From assembly GCF_000716335.1 (NCBI RefSeq), contig NZ_KL591026.1:34924-93167 (forward strand): a DNA stretch of 58,244 nt, written 5' to 3'. The first letter of the stretch is position 1, and each line of letters opens with the position of its first letter. Source of the stretch: Streptomyces sp. NRRL S-118. GTDB lineage: Bacteria; Actinomycetota; Actinomycetes; Streptomycetales; Streptomycetaceae. Positions 53,978-58,244 of the stretch are shown here, one piece after another. The position numbers were made by a program, and so were the translations under genes. Below the pieces are notes generated by a model. It was not told the DNA's origin, did not search any database, and saw only the letters and a program-made list of their open reading frames with translations.

Positions 53978-54150
53978 CGCTTCCTGGAGCCGGTGCGGGC
54001 GCACGCCCGGTCGTACGCGCTGGTGTACCCGGCGGCGCGCGTCGGGATCGACCGGGCGAGCTCGGCCCGGACGCCGTGACCGTGGGCGCCGCGCTCCTGC
54101 CGCTCGCGGACTTCTTCGCCCGGGGCGGCCGCCCCGCCGGGGGCGCAGTC
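53978..54150 (+). pseudogene. C-terminal remnant of a ROK-family gene
   Basis: Frame one reads RFLEPVRAHARSYALVYPAA and stops; after a shift frame two reads ELGPDAVTVGAALLPLADFF and ARGGRP. Together they match the C-terminal helix and 'D-A-V-x-x-G-A-A-L-L' ending of ROK kinases/repressors. Nothing of the ATP or zinc region is upstream, so it is a decayed 3' fragment. Confidence 0.55.
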
Positions 54151-54263
54151 CGGGTCCGAGGAGCCGGCACCGGCCCGGCGGGCGGCGCTGCGGGACCGTG
54201 CCGCGCAGTGAACCGGCGCAGGCCGTGCGGGCGTTGTCAGTGGCGCCTTCTACTCTTGCGATC

Positions 54264-54869
54264 ATGAGTTATTCCCTGAGCCCCTACCTCGTCGACCTGG
54301 CCGTCGTGCGCGGCGCCGTCGCCTCCGGCGACGTGAAACTGCGACGGATGATCGGCGGCCGCTTCAAGCAGCGGCTCGCCCAGGACGACGACTACTTCGC
54401 CGACCAGATCGAGCGCGGCGCACCCACCCGGTACGACGCGCTGCGGGCGGTGATCGACGGCGGACCGTTCGACGCGGCCCCCGAGTTCGCGTTCCAGTAC
54501 GGCTACGCGTACCGGATGATCTGCGAGTTCCACGGCCGGTTCCTGTTCAACAACCACTTCTCACCGTTCCGCGGCTCCTGGCTGGAGGACGTCGACGCGG
54601 GGCTGAGCGCCCTCGGCATCACGGCGGTCGCGGTCACCGACTTCATGTACGGGTCCGGGCCGGACCCGCTGCCCTACCGCGAGCTGCCCGGTTACGGGGA
54701 GTGGAGCGCGGAGCAGTGCGCGCAGGGCCTGGCGCAGTGGGAGGCGAGCACGCCGGAGCAGCGCGAGGCCCTCGACCCGGAGGTGCTGGAGGCCGTCGAG
54801 TCCTGCGTGGACTGGATGCGGCAGGCACGGGCCAAGGAGGGGTACGGCATAGCCGGTTTCGGTTGCTGA
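54264..54869 (+). CDS. DUF7691-like protein, probably leaderless
   Basis: 201 residues from ATG 54264 (MSYSLSPYLVDLAVVRGAVA). An all-alpha protein with FAFQYGYAYRMICEFHGRFL in the middle and a Gly/Glu-rich C-terminus containing SVDWMR-type SCVDWMRQARAKEGYG. Matches the actinobacterial DUF7691 family; function unknown. No Shine-Dalgarno precedes the ATG, but TACTCT ends 7 nt upstream, the spacing of a leaderless promoter. It follows the ROK remnant. Confidence 0.82.
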   Translation: MSYSLSPYLVDLAVVRGAVASGDVKLRRMIGGRFKQRLAQDDDYFADQIERGAPTRYDALRAVIDGGPFDAAPEFAFQYGYAYRMICEFHGRFLFNNHFSPFRGSWLEDVDAGLSALGITAVAVTDFMYGSGPDPLPYRELPGYGEWSAEQCAQGLAQWEASTPEQREALDPEVLEAVESCVDWMRQARAKEGYGIAGFGC

Positions 54870-55015
54870 GCGGTCGCGCGCGCACGCCCGGCGGAAGACC
54901 GGCGCGACCTCGCGCACACGAGGGGGCACGGCGCGTAGTGGTGCGGCCCGTCCCGCGATCCGGTGCGTCCGCGCGGGTCGCGCGAGCGGCCCCGCGGGGT
55001 GAGCATGGGTACGTG

Positions 55016-55303
55016 ATGTGGGCATCGTGGACGACAGTCCGGGTCTTCGCGGGCCGCGGTGGTGTGCACACCGAAACGGCCGGTGTGCTCACCGGTGAGC
55101 TCGACGTGCACACCACCTGGGTCGACGGTGAGGCCCGGGTGGCCGTGCAGCACAGCGGGGCATCAGACTGGTTCGCCATGACCGGCAGCCCCGTGGCGTG
55201 CACGACGGAGCAGGAGAGCCGGGTCCTGCACGAGGCCGTGGTGGCGGCCGTCCGCGCGGGCGGCGGCGCGACCGTCCCTCCCTCGGGAGCACTCGATCGC
55301 TGA
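55016..55303 (+). CDS. Small conserved-looking protein, unknown function
   Basis: 95 residues. ATG 55016 starts MWASWTTVRVFAGRGG and continues VLTGELDVHTTWVDGEARV, an alternating beta pattern, with ESRVLHEAVVAAVRAGG as a helix near the end. Upstream in-frame codons have no start with a ribosome binding site. Composition is coding-like and the length suits a small single-domain protein; I do not recognise the family. Confidence 0.65.
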   Translation: MWASWTTVRVFAGRGGVHTETAGVLTGELDVHTTWVDGEARVAVQHSGASDWFAMTGSPVACTTEQESRVLHEAVVAAVRAGGGATVPPSGALDR

Positions 55304-55306
55304 TCC

Positions 55307-55334
55307 GCTGACTGCTGACCGCTGACCGCTGACC
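55307..55334. repeat. 7-bp tandem repeat
   Basis: Four copies of GCTGAC[CT] just past the stop of the 95-residue protein. Probably slippage; the rest of the gap to the DUF5133 gene is featureless. Confidence 0.7.
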
Positions 55335-55568
55335 GGTCGCCGGGGCCGCGGGGCGTCCGCCGGCGTGTGCCGGGCCGGACGGGGCGGCACACGCCGGGCG
55401 GCCGGGGACCGGCGCGGCAGGAGCAGGACCGCCTGCCCGCGCCGGCCGGCCGTGCGTCCTCCCGGAGGGTCCTGCGGTGCCCGGCGCGGCGGGACAGGCC
55501 CCCGGGCGCGTCGGTCGCATCGGCGGCCGTCACCGGGTCACGGCGACCCGAGCGGTCGCTGCCGGGGG

Positions 55569-55802
55569 TCAGCTGCCGGTCAGCAGGGAGTCGTCCTCGG
55601 GGCGCGCACCCGGCAGCCGGTAGCGGGCCGCGATGAGGGCCGCGTCCACATCGCGCGTTCCGGTCGAGACGCACAGCGTGTAGGCGATGTCGTCGATGCG
55701 CTGCCGCACCTCCGGGCTGGCGGCCTCGTCGGCCTGCAGCAGCCTCAGCGTCTCGTACTGCTCGACCAGGTTCTTCAGGACCGCGGGGTGAGCCATCAGC
55801 AC
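55569..55802 (-). CDS. DUF5133-family small protein
   Basis: 77 residues. GTG 55802 (MLMAHPAVLKNLVEQYETL) follows AAGGAG; DIAYTLCVSTGTRDVDAALI and RLPGARPEDDSLL complete the DUF5133 signature common in Streptomyces. Related to small helical proteins of unknown role, perhaps stress-linked. Stands alone. Confidence 0.88.
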   Translation of the reverse strand: MLMAHPAVLKNLVEQYETLRLLQADEAASPEVRQRIDDIAYTLCVSTGTRDVDAALIAARYRLPGARPEDDSLLTGS

Positions 55803-56044
55803 GCCGGTTCTCCTTCTTCCGCACCCGTAGGTGCCCGTTCCGTCTCGCGTGCCGCACCTGTTACCCGGCGATCCGCACCCGACACGTGGCGTTCCCCATC
55901 GGGTGCGGAGCAGGGAACGGCGGGCACGCGCCACTTCGCGGCCACGGCCGGCCCGGGGCGCGGGCCCGTGCGGCGCCGGCCGACTGGCGCGATGTGATGG
56001 GCGGGACATCGTCCGGCGCCCGGCGTTCGTCGTATGATCAACGC

Positions 56045-56119
56045 GTGACTCTTCTCGTGATGCGCCGGCACGTGGACTACGCGCGCGTCACGACCATGGG
56101 CTGTCCGCCCCAGGCCTGA
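56045..56119 (+). CDS. Putative cysteine-type leader peptide
   Basis: 24 residues, MTLLVMRRHVDYARVTTMGC plus PPQA. It fits the actinomycete pattern RRHVD(L/Y)xR...C of 'putative leader peptides' often found upstream of cysteine and sulfur genes. TATGAT ends 6 nt before the GTG start and there is no ribosome binding site, so a leaderless transcript is likely. It lies 140 bp before the IPNS-family gene and probably controls it by attenuation when cysteine is limiting. Confidence 0.8.
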   Translation: MTLLVMRRHVDYARVTTMGCPPQA

Positions 56120-56259
56120 TCACCCCGTCACCTCTCCACCCGGCCCTGCCGCGGACGCCTCACGACGCACGGCTCACCCCTGTCGACCGCTTTCCGCACG
56201 CCGCGATCCCGCCATCCCAGGGAGCAGGGCCCTCGTCACACCAGAAACGGAAGGCCACC

Positions 56260-57276
56260 ATGCCGTCCATGCCCGCTGCCTTGCCCAGCTCCCTCCCCGT
56301 CATCGATCTGTCCCGGGCCGACGACCCGCTCACCCGGGCGGCATTCCGCCGTGATCTGCACGAGGCGGCACGCGACGTCGGGTTCTTCCACCTCACCGGA
56401 CACGGCGTGAGCGACGCCGAGACCGAGCGCGTCCTCGCCGTGACGAAGGCGTTCTTCGCCCTGCCCGAGGCCGACCGGCTGGCGATCGCCAACCTGCACT
56501 CGCCGCACTTCCGCGGCTACACCCGAGTGGGCCACGAACTCACCGGCGGCCGGTCCGACTGGCGCGACCAGCTCGACGTGGGCGCGGAGCGGTCGGCGCC
56601 CCCGATCGGCCCCGGCGACCCGCCGTACCTGTGGCTGGAGGGCCCCAACCAGTGGCCCGCCGCGCTGCCCGAGCTGCGCACGGTCGTGCTCGCCTGGCAG
56701 GACCGGCTGGCTGCGGTGGCCCACCGGCTGCTGCGGGAGCTGCTCGTCTCCCTGGGAGCGCCGGGCGACTTCTTCGACAAGGACTTCGCCGTTCGCCCGC
56801 ACCTGCACACCAAGCTGATCCGCTACCCCGGATCGGCCCCCTCGGGCGCCGGCCAGGGCGTCGGCTCGCACAAGGACTACGGGTTCCTGACCCTGCTGCT
56901 GCAGGACGCGGTGGGCGGTCTCCAAGTGCGTTCGGGAGACGGGTACGTGGCCGTACCGCCCGTGCCGGGCGCCTTCGTCGTCAACCTCGGCGAGCTGCTG
57001 GAGATAGCCACCGAGGGCTACCTGTCCGCGACGGACCACCGGGTCGTCAGCCCGCCCGGTGCGGTGGAGCGGTTCTCGGTGCCGTTCTTCTACAACCCGC
57101 GGCTCGACGCGGTGATCAGGACCGTGCCCGGCACCTACCTGGAGCACGCGCCGGGCGTCGCGCAGGACTTCGACAACCCGCTGCACGCCGAGTACGGCCG
57201 CAACGAACTCAAGGGCTGGGTGCGGGCCCACCCCGAGGTGGCGCGCCGACACCACCCCGAACTCGTCGCCGGCTGA
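56260..57276 (+). CDS. Isopenicillin N synthase-family 2-oxoglutarate/Fe(II) oxygenase
   Basis: 338 residues. N-terminal DIOX_N region has GFFHLTGHGVSD; the iron triad is H-x-D in GSHKDYGFLTLLLQ plus distal His in ATDHRVVSP, and RFSVPFF holds the RxS 2-oxoglutarate site. Many such proteins in bacteria act on amino acids or secondary metabolites. ATG 56260 follows GAAACGGAAGG. The leader peptide upstream suggests sulfur control, but this enzyme's substrate is unknown; true IPNS uses no 2-oxoglutarate. Confidence 0.9.
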   Translation: MPSMPAALPSSLPVIDLSRADDPLTRAAFRRDLHEAARDVGFFHLTGHGVSDAETERVLAVTKAFFALPEADRLAIANLHSPHFRGYTRVGHELTGGRSDWRDQLDVGAERSAPPIGPGDPPYLWLEGPNQWPAALPELRTVVLAWQDRLAAVAHRLLRELLVSLGAPGDFFDKDFAVRPHLHTKLIRYPGSAPSGAGQGVGSHKDYGFLTLLLQDAVGGLQVRSGDGYVAVPPVPGAFVVNLGELLEIATEGYLSATDHRVVSPPGAVERFSVPFFYNPRLDAVIRTVPGTYLEHAPGVAQDFDNPLHAEYGRNELKGWVRAHPEVARRHHPELVAG

Positions 57277-57343
57277 CGCCGTTACGCGGTGGTGGCGGCC
57301 GCGGCGGTGGAGCGGTCGCGGCGCCGGAGGCGCGCAGGAAAAA

Positions 57344-57379
57344 GGGGCCGGTCCGGGGAAGGATCCCCGGACCGGCCCC
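57344..57379 (-). terminator. Rho-independent terminator of the LysM-transglycosylase gene
   Basis: A 15-bp perfect stem GGGGCCGGTCCGGGG / CCCCGGACCGGCCCC with a 6-nt loop. Read on the minus strand it is followed by TTTTTCC, a real U-tract, 21 nt past the stop codon. May also end the convergent IPNS transcript. Confidence 0.9.
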
Positions 57380-57400
57380 CACGCGGGGTGACGGCGCCCG

Positions 57401-58183
57401 TCAGTAGGGGCCGTTCACGTTGTCGATGGAGCCGTACCTGGCAGCGGCGTAGTTGCAGGCTGCGGTGATGTTGGCGACCGGGTCGTACGGGTCGGTCGAG
57501 GTCCCGGGCACGTGGTAGGCACGGAACGTGGGGTCGATGACCTGGAGGAGTCCCTTGGACGGGGTTCCGGCCGCGGCGTTGGAGTCCCAGTTGTTGATGG
57601 CCAGCGGGTTGCCCGAGGACTCCCGCATGATGTTGCGGTGAATTCCCTCGTACGTGCCGGGAATTCCACGCTCGGCCATGATGGCCAGGGCTTCCTTGAT
57701 CCAGCCGTCGAGGTTGTTCGCGTACGCCACGGGCTTCGGGGCGAGGCTGGTCCGCGTGGAGCGGTCGGCCCGCTCCGCCGGGGCGGCGGAAACAGCCTTC
57801 GCCTTTGCCGTGGTCTTCGCTGCGGTCTTCGCCTCGGTCTTCGGCTTCGGCTTGGCGCCGATCGTCAGCTTGAGACCGGGATGAATGAGGGACGGGTTGT
57901 CACCGACGGCCTTGCGATTGTCCTCGTACAGCTTTTTCCAGCCCCCGGCCACCTCGTGCACCCGGGCGATCTTGGAAAGCGTGTCACCGGCGACCACGGA
58001 ATAGGTGACGGGCGAGGTCACGGCCCTTTCCACGGCGGCGGAGGGAACCGCGTTCGGCGCGGCCTCGGCCGCGGTGGCGCCGAACACCGGCAGGGCGAGG
58101 GCGGCGCCGCCCGTGCTCACGGCGACGAAACGGCGGGCGAGCGGATTGTTCTTGGCACGGCGGTGCTTACCCTTTGCGGGCAT
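57401..58183 (-). CDS. Secreted LysM / SLT-type transglycosylase-like protein
   Basis: 260 residues. A signal peptide with an AxA-like cleavage (MPAKGKHRRAKNNPLARRF, then VFGATAAEAA) precedes a LysM domain (YSVVAGDTLSKIARVHEVAG) and a Lys/Ala linker (KTAAKTTAKAKAVSAA). The C-terminal goose-lysozyme-like SLT domain has the catalytic Glu in IMRESSGNPLAINNWD, plus GTPSKGLLQVIDPTFRAYHV. Hydrolyses peptidoglycan, as in cell-wall remodelling and resuscitation. ATG 58183 follows GGAGAGGAA. A c-di-AMP riboswitch segment precedes it. Confidence 0.93.
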   Translation of the reverse strand: MPAKGKHRRAKNNPLARRFVAVSTGGAALALPVFGATAAEAAPNAVPSAAVERAVTSPVTYSVVAGDTLSKIARVHEVAGGWKKLYEDNRKAVGDNPSLIHPGLKLTIGAKPKPKTEAKTAAKTTAKAKAVSAAPAERADRSTRTSLAPKPVAYANNLDGWIKEALAIMAERGIPGTYEGIHRNIMRESSGNPLAINNWDSNAAAGTPSKGLLQVIDPTFRAYHVPGTSTDPYDPVANITAACNYAAARYGSIDNVNGPY

Positions 58184-58196
58184 GGGGCATTCCTCT

Positions 58197-58244
58197 CCGT
58201 CGCCTGCGAGGTGAGCTGTCGGGTTCGGGCTGGAGATGCCCGGC
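58197..58244 (-). promoter_or_regulatory. ydaO-type (c-di-AMP) riboswitch, 3' part, truncated at window edge
   Basis: On the minus strand CCGAACCCGACAGCTCACC and then CGCAGGCG follow the pattern at the 3' end of ydaO/yuaA riboswitches. The 5' part lies outside the window. In Streptomyces this riboswitch precedes rpf and other cell-wall hydrolase genes, matching the LysM-SLT gene 14 nt downstream. c-di-AMP would turn the gene off. Confidence 0.72.

Overview
The window is very GC-rich, strongly biased to G/C at third codon positions, and carries many GTG/TTG starts, 4-bp stop/start overlaps, Tat and lipobox signals, mycothiol-dependent isomerase-type folds and a [4Fe-4S] NsrR with the Streptomyces Cys spacing. 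It is best read as chromosomal DNA of a Streptomyces or a close relative. I see no rRNA, tRNA, transposase, integrase, prophage or CRISPR array. Most long open frames overlapping the genes called here are GC-bias shadows.

Layout. 1-9.1 kb: a TauD-like oxygenase with a DHFR-family protein, a secreted protein divergent from a PucR-type regulator, a GNAT/NUDIX pair, a YihY-type membrane protein and a CPA1 antiporter. 9.2-19 kb: an ABC exporter, a SpoIIE-type phosphatase, a lipoprotein, DUF2165, a small secreted protein, a VOC protein and a large Tat-exported TolB-propeller/amidohydrolase. 19.2-21.7 kb: the nitric-oxide module, flavohemoprotein plus NsrR, with related candidate operator sequences at both promoters, and a divergent cupin protein. 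21.8-24.4 kb: a decaying stretch with a triply frameshifted LysR gene and a gutted response regulator around an intact DinB-like gene and a STAS protein. 24.5-31.2 kb: a DUF7144-like membrane protein, an SNase-like nuclease, a tight three-gene operon of unknown function in which the first two proteins share a terminal motif, a broken XRE regulator and an MFS exporter.

31.2-39.2 kb is the most unusual region: seven minus-strand genes for a cupin protein, three paralogues (two with a zinc ribbon and membrane hairpin; all with a QL[WY]Y motif, a Toprim-like HDA[GD] strand and a C-terminal GF[LM]TWP tag), a one-TM protein with an acidic Trp/Asp/Gly tail, an asparagine-synthetase-like enzyme without the usual Cys2, and an aldehyde dehydrogenase. 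The first four genes overlap by 4 bp each. I know of no described system with this content.

39.3-58.2 kb: a mycothiol-isomerase-like protein, an MpaB-type oxygenase, the DUF2617-DUF4247-DUF350-membrane spermidine synthase operon, divergent M4 and HAD-M28 metallopeptidases, a four-gene PLP/sulfur cluster (Y4yA-like PLP enzyme, cysteine synthase-rhodanese fusion, SufS-like enzyme, methyltransferase), a ROK remnant, small conserved proteins, a cysteine-type leader peptide before an isopenicillin N synthase-family oxygenase, and a LysM-transglycosylase gene whose upstream edge shows the 3' end of a ydaO (c-di-AMP) riboswitch cut by the window boundary.
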